From assembly GCA_015178975.1 (NCBI GenBank), contig WHVD01000011.1, positions 682,001 to 746,000 on the forward strand: a stretch of 64,000 bases of DNA, in the 5' to 3' direction. Both the position numbers and the translations under genes were made by a program. Below are positions 21,884 through 34,267 of the stretch, in pieces. This DNA comes from Hysterangium stoloniferum (Eukaryota > Basidiomycota > Agaricomycetes > Hysterangiales > Hysterangiaceae). Below the pieces are notes generated by a model. The model made no database searches. It was not told where the DNA came from and saw only the letters and a program-made list of their open reading frames with translations. Position 1 is the first letter of the stretch; every line of letters begins with the position of its first letter.

Positions 21884-24800
21884 GAGATTACAAGGTGAAA
21901 AGTAGCCCGAATATTAAGACGTAGAAATTAACAAGAAGGAGAATAGAAGGTAAATAAGGCTGAAGCCTAAGCAGGACGAGCTTCACAATAGTGAACTAGA
22001 CTGTGAGGAGGATGCTGAGGGGGAAGGAGAAGACGAGAAACATGAGGGGACGAGCCCTACTAAAATTAGGTAATGCAGAATGTCACGCTTGGTCGGACCG
22101 TTGTAAGACCGTGAGAGTGTCAGAAGTCCGACTTGACCGCATGACCAATACTATGGAATTGACTCTAATATTGCCTCCCATCCCTTTCATTTCCGCTTCC
22201 CATTGCATTCTGATTGCTCAAAGGGATGAAGGTTTTTATGTGACGTTGTACTCTGAAAGAGTGTGCAATGTCGTTGACTTTTATTTTTATTTTCTTAAAA
22301 TGTATTTGCTGCCCAATTTCAGTCTCAGTCCTAATATCCGAATAAAATCCATTCCATAAGAGGCAGAGGGCGGGTGCCTCGCTACAATGATATCAACCAC
22401 GGGACGGTTATCCGGTTTCATGTTTGTTCAGTCCTACTCCTGTTTGCCACACAGCACTGCATTGGGAGCCGATGACAAAACGGTATGTTATGGGTTCCCA
22501 CTGAAATATATTTTGGGCAAGTGTAACGGGACTCCGTACTGGTCGCTGGAAGTTAAACCGGAGAGTGCTGCTATGCGATCTGGACGACACAAGTTTCAGG
22601 GCTCGGAGGAAGCATGCCGCGTCAGAGCCATGCTGTCGTTCCACGCTCACAGTGCACATGAGATGGCGGGTATTCAGTTGGATGACATCAATCTGGGTGT
22701 CCCGAAGAACGCGTGCTTCCGCAGCCGAAGCCTCAGAGAAATAATGGGGGCAGGTCACGAGTCATGTGTCTCCTATTAAGTATTATAAATTATATAAGAA
22801 TATGATGATCATCGTAACAGGAATAATGCACATGAATATAAGCCATCAAGATATGGCGTCACGCTCGCGTTCCGCAAGTCGGACGGGTGCGTGTGGGCAT
22901 GGTACTTTTCGTAACTTAGCCTCGATGGTGGCCGGTAGTCTCGAGCGACGGCGTCATGATAACCAGGCACAAAACACTTTCACATGTCACTGACCCCACG
23001 TTTGCAAGTTGGTAAGGGGAGTCAAAAAATGGCAAATCGAATTATTAAATATTATGGATCGCTTCACTACGAGTTCACTTGGTCCAGTTGCTCGACAAAA
23101 CCTCCCGACACAGCTTGATGAATGGTTCATTTTGTACGGGTTCAGGCCAAGGCTCCGGTAATATTAAATTAATTGTCGCCACATTTGTAGTATTACTTGG
23201 CGACACGATGTTAGTCTCCTAAACCAATGACCAATGTGCCTTTGCTGTATACTTGTACGTTTGATCACTCGTACTGGGGATTGATCCGGACGGAACCAGG
23301 AACCCTATTGCTCGCAATAATTAGTAAGGAAATCCACACCTCAGGCTCACCTGATCACGTGTCATAATAACTTGGCCATATCTTTCCCCTCACGGACCCT
23401 CGTGCCTACACCTGCCAGTGAAATTTTTTTTTTTCATTTTGTGGCAGCTGTCGGTATGTAAGGCTGCACAAGTTATCGATTCCAGACTTCAACGTAACAC
23501 CTGCCAGGACCGGTACCACTCGGTCTGATTCCCTATCGCCGCACACCAAGTGGTGAAGCACTTGAGCACTGGTACACGTATTAGCCAGCTGCCGCACCGC
23601 AGCGCAATAGAGTCACATTAATTAGCCTCACTCCTTACTGTTTTTGCTGTGACCGCACTAGTTGAATCCCCGGATCTCCCAACAGGACGCCTACTCACCT
23701 GACCACAGTGCCATACCTCGGAGAGTGCCCAAGTCATCTCCTAAACGTCTCAATTCACTTGAAAAATCCCTCATCTCCAATTTGGAAATAGGAGCCCACG
23801 CCATTAATGTCCCCCAGAACTCCATTGAGTGCCATGTTCAACAGCATTTCAGCCACAGACTAGCACTTGGCCATAACCTCAATTGAGTTATTCGTCAAGC
23901 GCTGACCAATCATAACCTTGGCAGAGGAGAAGGAAGATGGCTCCTGCCAGGCGCGTACAGGACAGCTTCGACTTCGCCTATGCAGAATCAATATTAATGT
24001 CAACCTGTACCGTATCGCAACATCGGCGTATGCAAAATACTGATCATATGCTCTGATCATGCCTTGAAGTGTACCTACTAAGTAAATATTGTCCGTATGC
24101 CACCTGTTAAGCTGTGCAACCATTCAATTACGGAATATATAGGGTGGCACTTTCGCGTAACCAAATACAACATTTCATTAACATAATGATATCTGACAAA
24201 TAAGGCACCTATTCAGTCCTATCCACTCAGCTGACATTGAGCAATACGAAACCTAAATTGGAAGCCACGAACCCACTGAGTTCAAGACCGCAGTTGTATT
24301 AATTCATTGGCGATGGTCAATTTGCCTTGTATAGCGAGTCCTAATGGGGCTTTTCGCAAAAATTTTTCATTGTATCTTCCGCGTACTTTCATTGATGTAT
24401 CTTGTGAGTGGTTTTCCAAGGTATTCGCCCAAAAAATACTCCAAAAATGCTTGTTTTGCCATAACCTCGCTGTTGCAGGGTTGTTGGAGTATTTTTGTCA
24501 CTGTTTCCCCGCTCACCCCCATTCCCACTCCGGGTCTCGAAAACAGGCTAATTAAGCACGCATTTAATTTACTCAGCCAGGCGTGAGTCGGCGCTGAAAA
24601 ATGTATTGTGACCGGGGAAAAATTAGCTATGGACGCTAAGGAGACCGTCCGGGGTAAATATCTGCATGACATCGGGATGTTTGTAGCCATTCTGAGGTGT
24701 GAGGTGTGCGCGCAGTTTGCAGGGCATTAATATTCCACTCGTTCGGTTGGGCCGGGCCTGTGTCAATTCGTCCTGGCATACATCTTGCACCCATGTATAA

Positions 24801-25763
24801 TAATGTCCATTTGTGATTTTTCCGAAATGTAGGCGTCCTGTACGACAGCACTAGCGAGACAGATCTGTTGCTGAGGCTCCAATATTGTCAATCTGCGCCG
24901 GCGCACGATGCAGATCATGGGATGATGTCGCAGTTGTATTAGGGCGTTTCACGGTATGGCTTCTCCCGTGTATTGTCGTCAAGTATCTTGTGATCCCTAG
25001 AATAAAATATACAGCAAAAATTTCACAGAATCGCCCTACTGTGACACGTATGTTTTTTACCAAATATTAATACTCAACTTGAAACATATAATTCGTCTCT
25101 ATTCTCAATGTCCGACAATTCCACGCATGCCTAGCGAGCGGATATGACAGCAACTTGTGTACATGGCACTCTTGACCGCGCTCCTTGGTTACAGCAGCAC
25201 CAAAATATCTTCAAACTTATGACATGCTATTAATTGAATGAACACAACGTGTGCATCCAATTTCAGGTAGGTATGAACCTAATGCTCCGCGTGCGAATAT
25301 ACTACAGAAATACGCGGACATTGCAAGAACGATCATTGGTGCCGCCATGACACCACCGCACCACCACATTACAGTGGCATTGATGCCTGGGCATGAAGAC
25401 AATCCAAGTACAATAATACAAGGGACAGGAAAAGCGAAAAGTGGCGGAAAATTTACCCACACATTGGTTATTGATACACACAGCACAGATAGGGAGAAAG
25501 ATACTAAGTAAGGAATGTGTACTGTAGCGTTGTGAGGTGAATGCATGGGAACGGAGTCTTTATCATAAAACATTTAGCGGGATCAGATAACGAGCGAGAA
25601 TGAAAATGAAAATGATACAATGAGATCGGACAGTGCTAATTAGGGCTCGGGATGGAATGTGAATCAACAGTGCGAAATGGACGAGCGTTTCTGGGAGGAA
25701 AGCAACACACAAGTCAGGTCTTATTTTTCAAAAAGTAGATTATCCACTCACATAAAACTTAAT
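21884..25763. other. Long gene-poor region
   Basis: Nearly 3.9 kb without a convincing gene. The largest open frames (22387-22779 plus, 130 codons; 22408-22758 minus; 25217-25573 minus; 25251-25511 plus) resemble nothing I know and overlap each other on opposite strands. A 13-bp perfect inverted repeat, AAAAATACTCCAA (24432-24444) against TTGGAGTATTTTT (24484-24496), is the clearest structure. The sequence looks like decayed DNA without identifiable element ends. Confidence 0.5.
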
Positions 25764-26907
25764 CTATGAGGCTGAGTACTGGCAAGCACCCTTTGAAAGA
25801 TGATATTTCAGTCCGTTCAAGTTCATATATGACTAGAGAACCAATCAGTGGGTTTGGTAGCAGTGAGGACTGCCAATATGCATACCTTTATGCAGTCACT
25901 GTGCTGCATATACCACAACACAATCAATACAAGGCCAGATTTAGCTAAGAAAAGGTTCGAACTCACGGGACACTTGAAAGCTTTCTCACGAACCAAATGC
26001 TTACTTACAGCGTTCTTTTTTCGACGCTGAGGGGCAGGCTGGGTGTCATTCCCCTCGCTTTCGACGGTCCAAGAGGTATTAGTATTAACTTTTCGCCCTT
26101 TCGCCCCTTTACCGAGCTCAATTGGTAGATCAGTTATAATTGATAGATTGGGGTGTCGTGCATATATCGGAATCGGAGCGATAGTAGGAGGATAAGCATG
26201 CGGAATAATATTGGCCGGCGGATCAGGATATGGTTGAGTTTCATATGCGGCCGCAGGAGGCGTGTCCGCAATTAGATGCGAAGGGGGAAGGCAAATCTGC
26301 ACCCGAGGAGATGATTTGCCCATGATGGATCTTGGCGCAGGATCACAGCCCTCGCTATACAATCTGGCACCGAAGCCATCCTTATTGGCATATGCTGCAT
26401 AGGAAGATGGCATATATGCACCACTCTGAATATTGGAGTCGCTATGTGAAGACGATGATACATGTACAGGTGAAAATGCGGATTCCCGCGGGGTAAAGGG
26501 GGCGGTGAGTGTCGGAAAGAGGTCAGGAGGCGGCGTAGCAGTATATGTCGAACGGTGTGTCTCGAGGGTAGATGAAGAAGCTGTTTCGGGTGAGATTAGG
26601 TCTGGCATAGTGTCTAGCGAAGAGGGGATAGCATCGATGGTCACATGGTGCTCTTCGAAGTGCCTCACGAGCTCATGCATGTCGGCCAGAGTAAAACCGC
26701 AACAAACGAAATTTGAGCACTTTATCTTTGTTTAACATTGTGTAGCTTCAAATAATATATCGCACAACGCGACTCACATAGTCCCTTTCTAGTTGAGACG
26801 CGTAGCCATCATCAGCGAATCTCTGCGCAAAAGTAAAATTTGACCTGGGGTCGATATGAGGCGGAGTGGCTGCAATGGAAGCAATATAGAACTTACTCGT
26901 AGATCAT
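25764..26907 (-). CDS. Sfp1-like C2H2 zinc-finger protein
   Basis: A five-exon model fits throughout. Exon 1 is only 11 nt (26897-26907, M-I-Y-); exon 2 (26778-26844) reads SNFTFAQRFADDGYASQ. Exon 3 (25967-26725) has the N-terminal finger IKCSNFVCCGFTLADMHE and LVRHFEEHH, then a Pro/Ser/Thr-rich middle, a basic stretch APQRRKKNAVSKH and KAFKCP. Exon 4 (25886-25903, 18 nt) gives HSDCIK and exon 5 SYMNLNGLKYHLSKGAC, ending at 25764. The second finger, FKCP..C.KSY...NGLKYH, is the hallmark of Sfp1-type regulators, which in yeast link nutrient status to ribosomal gene expression. The second zinc ligand pair here is His/Cys. The family call is strong, while the target genes are unknown. RPS10 lies 1.1 kb away. 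Confidence 0.85.
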
Positions 26908-27204
26908 AGGAATATGTGAGAGTAAGAGAGGGAAATGTAAGTAATGACGGGAAAGAGGCGAAGAAAGAGATAGAAATGTATAGTTCGCTGAATGGATTTA
27001 AGCCGGCCAGAATCGGTGGAAAAAATTGCCCATGAGGCCAGTGCGCTGGTATTTAACTCCCACGTGACACACTAGATCTCATCTCACCCCGATCGCGTCT
27101 AAGCGTAGCCCCCACTTACGTTACAAGAAGACATGTCTTATCAAAGTAAAATCATTCAAGACATGTCGAGGGCCCGCCTTGGAGCCGAATGAAGTGTGGA
27201 GTAC
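26908..27204. other. Promoter region of the Sfp1-like gene
   Basis: Contains CACGTG at 27060-27065 and two copies of AGACATGTC (27129-27137, inside the 12-bp palindrome AAGACATGTCTT, and about 27160-27168). No gene. Confidence 0.4.
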
Positions 27205-27564
27205 TTAGTATTTGGCTGTACATATGCAGCCCACTGGAAGTCGATTGGTTGACATGTTGGTTGGAGCGACTGGAGTGGGTAAGACAAAAATCCACCCGCA
27301 TATCTTGAACAACGTCTTGTAACTCTTCAAACGATAAATCGGCGACGGCGAATCCAACACTGGCAATGCGATCATTGCTGGATCACTATAGGAGATATGC
27401 AGGTGTGGAATTTCTACCCGTTTGCTCGTCCGAAACACCGTAAATGTATCGTACCCTGCCCCATGAGCGAAAACTTCGGAAAAGTTGCCCATCGAATACC
27501 TATATAATTGTTTGCTACACATTAAACCCAAATACGCCTTGATGACCCTGCCTGTCACGGCCAT
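27205..27564 (-). CDS. Hypothetical protein, 119 codons
   Basis: Open frame starting MAVTGRVIKAYLGL, with RVEIPHLHISYSDP and IYRLKSYKTLFKICG. Composition is protein-like, but I do not recognise the family. It may be an exon of a larger gene, since the minus strand at about 27800-27680 also has a protein-like open segment (LSKLLAGPDIIEAEFVG). An opposing plus-strand frame (27620-27817) may instead belong to the 5' region of RPS10. Confidence 0.3.
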   Translation of the reverse strand: MAVTGRVIKAYLGLMCSKQLYRYSMGNFSEVFAHGAGYDTFTVFRTSKRVEIPHLHISYSDPAMIALPVLDSPSPIYRLKSYKTLFKICGWIFVLPTPVAPTNMSTNRLPVGCICTAKY

Positions 27565-28050
27565 TCCGCGGAGAACGCTCTAGATCTAGAGGCACCCTCA
27601 AACTGAATGCAGTATTCGGGTGAGCTTGTTCAACTTGAGAGAAACGAGGCAGCAAATCTATTGGAGATTATTACGTAAAAGACAGGCGCCTATCTCAGCC
27701 TTGACACGCGCGGCTCCCACAAACTCCGCCTCAATAATATCGGGTCCGGCAAGCAACTTGCTCAACGCAGCGAACGACGACCACCGCCCTCCAACCCGCA
27801 AGCCCAGACACCCGTGAGTCTCCTTATGCTGTCGTTATACCCTTAGAGCATATTCTGGCCAGGTTTGTGGACATACAGATATGCTCGGGGCGATGGATGG
27901 ACATTGTTCTGTTTGGATGATGAGACTGACTATGCAACTCTTTTTTTTTGTTTCAGTGTGCTCAAGACTGCAGTATGCATTCATTTCCCCCTCTCTGTCG
28001 CTAATTCTCATTATTCGTCAAGCTCGGCCTCCTCAACTCAATAGCCCAGC

Positions 28051-28625
28051 ATGATAATTTCGAAGCAAAACAGGCGTTCCATTTACGAAAACCTCTTCAA
28101 AGGTATGTCTACTCAGTTCACAGACCACAACTTGTTTTATTGCATTTTTGACATTTCCAAGAGGGTGTAATGGTCGCCAAGAAAGATTACAACGCGCCTA
28201 AGCACGATGACCTTGCAGTCCCTAACTTGGAGGTCATCAAGGCCATGCAGAGCCTTACTTCCAGGGGCTACGTCAAGACTCAGTTTTCGTGGCAATACTA
28301 CTACTACACCCTTACTGCCGAGGGTTTGACCTACCTCCGTGAATGGTGCGCTGCGAATCTATCATGATTACTAACAAGTGTCGTCTAAGTAACATCACCA
28401 CGCAGGCTCCACCTCCCTGCTGAAATCGTTCCTGCAACCCACAAAAAGGCCGTTCGCCCCCAACGGCCCGCTGGTATTCGCGCTGGCGGTGACGGTGCGT
28501 ACCGTGCTCCCCGCGGGGACAGGGATGACTACCGTCGTCGTGATGATGGACCGAAGAAGGAGGGTGCGCCAGGCGAGTACAGGCCCCAATTTGCGGGTGT
28601 TGGACGGGGTGCACCACGGGCGTAG
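28051..28625 (+). CDS. RPS10: 40S ribosomal protein S10
   Basis: eS10 of the small ribosomal subunit. Three exons: 28051-28102 ([17 protein letters not shown]), intron 28103-28161, 28162-28345 ([44 protein letters not shown]), intron 28346-28405, and 28406-28625 ([14 protein letters not shown], then Arg/Gly-rich [16 protein letters not shown], ending GVGRGAPRA). About 150 residues, the usual length. The first intron falls after codon 17. The upstream region has a poly-T plus CAG (about 27935-27957) compatible with a 5' UTR intron. Confidence 0.96.
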
Positions 28626-30258
28626 ATGTATCAAAAATCTTAAGGTTATTGCGTTACCTTGCCCATGCTTAACCTATGATATGTTGCCACATTGTGATGG
28701 ATCCATGTTCTTTCCTTCTCAAAATCATCATCCATATGACCAGCATTGCATCTATGAACTTGGAATGATGTCACAACTCTTCCATGTTTTGAAATTTCTG
28801 GCTACAGAATTCTGCCACTGCCTTTGAATCCGACCATTTTGTCCAAAACCAGCTTGTCAAACATCGCATTACTTGAATTTCATCGCGAGTTCTCAGATTT
28901 CCGTATGTGCAGAATTTTCGAAGATCACCGTGAGCAATCACATGCGTACATCGCGAGGTGGTCTGTATTGATGTCTATTCAACATAACATTGTATACGGT
29001 CTCATGATCAGTCAATATGCGGCATTCGGAAAATAGACTCGAACCCTACATAGTTTGAAAGAAATTATGGGTGCTATGTACCACCGGTGCTATGTGTTAA
29101 CACATTTGCTCTGAACAATTCCGGACTGATTCATGTAAATATTATACCCGTTGGTTTACCCCCCTCATTAGAAGCACGCAATGTCTCAAGAAGATTTGAC
29201 CCGTCATTAAATGGCAGATACGTGAAAATAACAAGAAGTACCGATACTAGACATGATCCAGCGGGTGTGGCTCAAATTCTTGATCTTGGGATTTAACATT
29301 TGTGGAAAAGATAAAGAATTCTTCGAGCACACGTTCCTTATAAGTTCAACTTGGGAAAATGCCCAGAGAACGAACTCGTTAGAAAACATAAAATTTTCGG
29401 CGCCTTTTCAAAAATTTCAACAGGTAAACCGAGAATTCGAGCCTCAGCTGTGCTGATAACAATAAATACAGATACTCTTGTGTTCGCTTTTTTTTTTTGC
29501 GGTCGGCGAATGCGCGCACGCACGTTGACGACGAACCAGAAGTTATTGCTACCACGATACGTGGAGCGTAAATGAACTCACCCATTCATATCAGGAACCA
29601 ATTCAGTTTGCTAATATGTTATTAGTTGCAAATACTCTCTAATACGGACTAGAAAGAAAGTGTTAGAGTATCAATCATCGTCGTATATCTTACTTTTGCC
29701 CACTCGAGGAAATGCAGTACTCTTGGGCTCTTACTATATAGAATCATTGACATATGAACTACATCTCTGCGGTTTTTGTCTTGCTTTTCAGAGTGTCTTA
29801 AAAAAAAATTTGTTTCAAACATCGATTGAGACCTATAAATTCATCCGGAGCTTGAGCAGGGTTGACGCCTTGTGAGAAGCCATTCGCTCGAAAAGTTTTT
29901 AACTCTTGTCCGAAATGAAGTCTGAGACAAATCCGGGACAGTAGTGTATCTCTGATGAACGAACAGGCTAATTCTGCGACACCGTTATCCTCGTCTCTGG
30001 CAATCCGATTTGTGAACATCAGGTGCAAAAATAAAATAACTCCTACTCGTTGTTCTGACATAGTTTTGAGAATGTCACACGGTTTCAACGCAAAATAGAC
30101 TGTCCGACGATTAAAACAAGTCGTTGAACGTCTTGAGGTATTCGAATAATGGCATGGTAAGTTTTTAAATAACGTACGTTTTCACAACGAAATGTCGTGA
30201 AAAAAGTCAAGTTGAATTACAATCCGAGAGCTGATCCAAGCATCGCCCGTGGGGTGAT
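28626..30258. other. AT-rich intergenic region
   Basis: No supported gene. At 29590-29630 lies CATATCAGGAACCAATTC and TTCAGTTTGCTAATATG, a half-copy of the palindromic element at 59368-59452. A 10-nt T run is at about 29489. Confidence 0.5.
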
Positions 30259-33200
30259 TTAGATTGTACCACTGAGAGAGGGACTAAGATCTTCCCTCGA
30301 ATCCCTGGTCAATGCCAAAAGGAGGTTTTCAATACGCGTCTGTCGATCCTAACGCCCCCGAAAAGATTAAATGTAACCTAAGCTAACATACTTTTCGGCG
30401 CACCTGCAGTTCTTTCAGTTCAGTTCTTAATCGCTCTACCGGTAAATCTTTTATAGTTTCCATGGTTCGTTCCACCCGTCGGATGCTCGAGATAATGTCC
30501 CGCATGTTCTCGCCCTGAACAATATCTACCTCATGTGCGTCTGTAACACTCAATCTTCTCGCATATAGCCTAGTAAGTGGGCTAGCGGGAGGATCAGAAT
30601 CCCCCTGGTTCCTCTGTGTACTCTGCGCGCGAAGTCGCAACCCAGGCGAGGAGGAAGGCAGACGTTTCGGGGATAATCTAAGAGTTGAAGGCGTGCTTGC
30701 CTCTGTACGCGACAATCGACGATTTCGTCCCGGGTTGTTCAAGCTTTCGTGTGAATGAGATTGATATACAGCTCTGTCTTCGTCTTCGTCTAAGCTATCG
30801 AACAAGCTCATGGGTGGTATTTCTATGTCAAACAGCGCCGCGCATAGATCACTAGTTGATGTTCCAACAAGTGTTTCTATCAACGCGACGTGCTTCAAAT
30901 GGCGCGGTAATCTGCACCAATATAGGGGTTAATAGTTACAATATATGTGGGAAAGTATAATCAACAACCTTTTGACCATATTATGCGCTGCACTTGTTGA
31001 GATTCGACGAAAATCAGTGCCAGCAGCGATGTACCGTTCATATAACGCGATTGTAACTAAGATTGGAAATGTCTACAAGACAGTGCCGTCAATGGGACCA
31101 TAGTGATGGATATTCTGCACATTTACCGTCAGGCGAATTAATAGCACATTGGTCGTGTGTAATGTTCTCGGAGACACGACATAGCTCAAAGGTGCCAGGA
31201 TCACGTAGGCTGCTAGATTGAAAGGGGGTTGATATGAGAACAAAGCGTCCGATTTGACACTGTGGCAGTTTAATACGTGATCAGAGACAGTCATGGATAT
31301 GAAGACATCGACTAACCCCTCTATCGTGGAGATGGTGAATTGAAACAAATGCTAGACAGGAAAGAAGTTAAAACTGCATCAGTCGTGAGCATCGAGTTTG
31401 CCGACGCACCTCCTCCGTGGCATTCTACGGGTGAGTTGAGCACATAAAACAGTAATACATTGGATGAACCTACAGCATCGATTCTCGCAAACGTGTTTGA
31501 CAGTATTGATACCAAAACTAGCATCCTTGTATTCAGTAAGTAGAGATGAGACATTTATATATGACGAACTGGTCAACAGTAAGGTGTTCGACAAAGCGGC
31601 AAATGTAACCATAAGTATTGGTCCCTTCCAAATGATAATAAGTCAAGCCATCATGGAGTTTGCATCCGACTTACAAAAACTGGGTGAAAACTTTCAGCCT
31701 GCTGAAAGGTGAGACTAGTATTACCTAAATGTGATAACTCCGTCAAGATGCACAACAGTAAGCTATGCGCAATCATACCGAACCAAATCTGCGTCATGAG
31801 CCATGCAATAGATTTCATGGTCCATTTGTTATCGGGCGTTAACTGTGCCAATTCCCACAACGTGAAAAGTAGACCGCTGAAACAAATCGAGGCGATAGTG
31901 ATGAAAAATGCGAAGTCCGCCTGTGGCCAGTAAATCTGAAGTCTGAAGCCTTTCATAATATCGAATTAACAGACTCACGATCATCCCGCGAAGGGCACTG
32001 TATGCTTCATCAGCCAACATCGAAGGGTATAGAGAAGGATCACTGACAGGATTACAACATTGTTAGACACCGCAAAGAATGCAAGCCTACGGCAATGGTA
32101 ATTGCACTCATTCTTTGCAAGAAAGTCAGATGAGCGTACCGCGGGAAAAGAATGCATGCTCCACAAGCACTGGTTTACAAGTAATATCAGACGAGGTGGT
32201 GTAAAGATAGAGGAGACGGCCGGGGGTCAACAATGATGTTCCAACAACACTTACAGTATATCGAAAGAGAATTCACTCGACCAATCTAGTGGAAATGTTC
32301 AGCAGTTTTTAATCCAGGCAGGCCTGTGACGTGCCATCATGCTTCACCAAACCCTTGATGCGAAAGACTAGATATATTAACCAGACCAGGATGAAGGAGG
32401 CCTTGAACTTATATGTGGTTGACACATTTGGTATCGGTAAGAACCACTCACATCAAAGACGGTCCAAGTCTTATTGGCGGGAGTCAAGGGTCATTCTCAA
32501 ACTACATATAAGGTGAAGTCTTACGTTTGCTAAATATACTAAACCAAGACGTCAATACGTCTTCACGGCATATGAATCTAGGGCACTCACTACGCCATCC
32601 ATGCTCCAATGTGGCTGTATATTCCTTGAGAGCGAACGCGGCACCGAACAAAATAAATATTATCTCATATACGGTCATAACACGAAGCTCCTTGGCTAAG
32701 AACCAGTCGTTGAAGATCTCTTTCTTGAAAACATGCAACTCACTTGCAAGACACAATATGAAAAGAACAAACAGCACCGCGAAGTCTACTATTTCGAGAA
32801 TTGCACTATACCTGGGTACGCGCAACCTGACAAACAAATCTAGAAGATACGCGCGACATGACATGTATATAGGTACCTGTAATGATCCAGAAACGGTGCG
32901 TTTCGACAGTCATATATCTCAATCCCTCGCTGCTTGTAGTTATCCGCGACCAGGGAGCGTTGTGCGGCCGTGGTGAAAACGACCCGGCCTGCAATGCATA
33001 AGTAGCCAGACAAATAACTCTGCACAGCGGGGTCACCTGAATAGATATCATTGACCACAGTCTGTGTGAGGGGCGTTGAAAGAAATCGTTTAGAATCCGT
33101 GGATATAGCCATCTATTTGGGCCAATCTTGGAGTTGCCTCGTGGCAGCTATACGGAGGACATACCTCCAACGCACTCGTCAACTGGGTAATTTCCTCGTT

Positions 33201-33822
33201 GGTTTTCAAAGATACGACTTTTTTCACCTGTTCCACGACCTGACGCGGGGCACCACTCAACGGGTTCCAGCTATGCGTCAGGACAGCCACTAGTTCGATT
33301 TTATTGCTGGCAAAGTACCGGATAAACTTGATCGCCAGGAGTTCACACGTCATGGCGCGTGAGTTGTTTAGATTGAAATGTGCGAGGCTGTCTTCTGCCA
33401 TGCGCAAGAAATGGGAGCGAACGACGAGGCAGGAGTAGACGAGTGCCAGATTTTTCAGACCCGCATATTTCTCTACTAACGGCTTAATTATGCTAAAATG
33501 GACATCTGAAGCAGTTAATTGGCTGAAAAGAGGGGAATTAAGCCGTACATCAAAGCGAACGGGTAGAGAGAACTGCTCACTCCCAAGATAATGCGGAATC
33601 TATAACACCATAGAGAGGTGATTGGCTGCAAGTGCTCAGAAAAATCATCAATCACACACCGATGTTTTCCTAATATAGAATTCGATCATCATCACAATAA
33701 ATCGGGATTCCACTTACTATGATATCCTCTTTGAGAGCATGGATCAGGGGAAATATTTTTGTTGCTGAAAAACGGTCTTCTGACTGGCAACTACTATCAA
33801 AAATGGTGCATTCTGGATCCAT
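30259..33822 (-). CDS. YVC1: TRP-type vacuolar calcium channel
   Basis: Homologue of the fungal Yvc1 channel, which releases Ca2+ from the vacuole. Recognisable blocks, in order: SATKIFPLIHALKED (about 33770), LSWDQLTASDVHFSI (about 33540), KYAGLKNLALVYSCLV and RMAEDSLAHFNLNNSRA (about 33400). Then a series of membrane segments (DFAVLFVLFILCLA, MTVYEIIFILFGAAFAL, DFAFFITIASICFSGLLF, WLMTQIWFGMIAHSLLL), then YQPPFNLAAYVILAPLSYV and SPRTLHTTNVLLIRLT. The tail is RLPRHLKHVALIE, and the last exon after intron 30349-30391 ends LTRDSREDLSPSLSGTI-stop at 30259. The C-terminal tail holds acidic DEDEDR and a coiled segment. More than ten short introns. One junction near 33600-33720 could not be joined in frame by eye, so either an unusual splice or a single-base difference lies there. 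Confidence 0.85.
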
Positions 33823-34267
33823 AATAACATCCAGCACACGGATATCTACAGAAAAGATTGGTATAGCACGAGGCCTCACACCAACTCACTCCGTTTCAAG
33901 TAAGGTAAGTGACATAGTCACATAACACGGTTGACGTTAGTGACATAAGATTGTTATTTGTTAAGAGGTATCTACGGATAGAATCCATCACTAACTAGAT
34001 AGGTGGAACCCATAAATTTAAAAAAAAAGACCACATTAAAGACTTTCACTGATTTAATTGCTCAGCAGAGGGTATACGGTAGACACTTCTCGTTACAAAA
34101 TGCCTCGAAGAAAGCAAAGGGTAGGCAGGAATGACATACTGGTGATTTTATGGGTCATCTGGTGTGGACAAGCTCTGAAGGTTTAGATAGCTAATTGCCA
34201 GGAAAAAATAAATCGCCAAACTAACGCTGAAAGAGAGAGGGAAGCAGCACCAACATCATAGGGTATT
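33823..34267. other. Intergenic between YVC1 promoter and the next gene's 3' end
   Basis: No gene. Contains an AT-rich stretch with an A-run near 34020. Confidence 0.4.

Noticed and set aside
22387..22779. 130-codon plus-strand frame
   Set aside because: No family resemblance, no splice context, and an equally long antisense frame overlaps it.
25217..25573. Minus-strand membrane-like frame and overlapping plus frame
   Set aside because: Opposing frames of similar quality, no recognisable family, isolated in a gene desert.
27620..27817. Plus-strand frame upstream of RPS10
   Set aside because: Could be 5' UTR sequence or antisense to a minus-strand exon; not recognisable as a protein.
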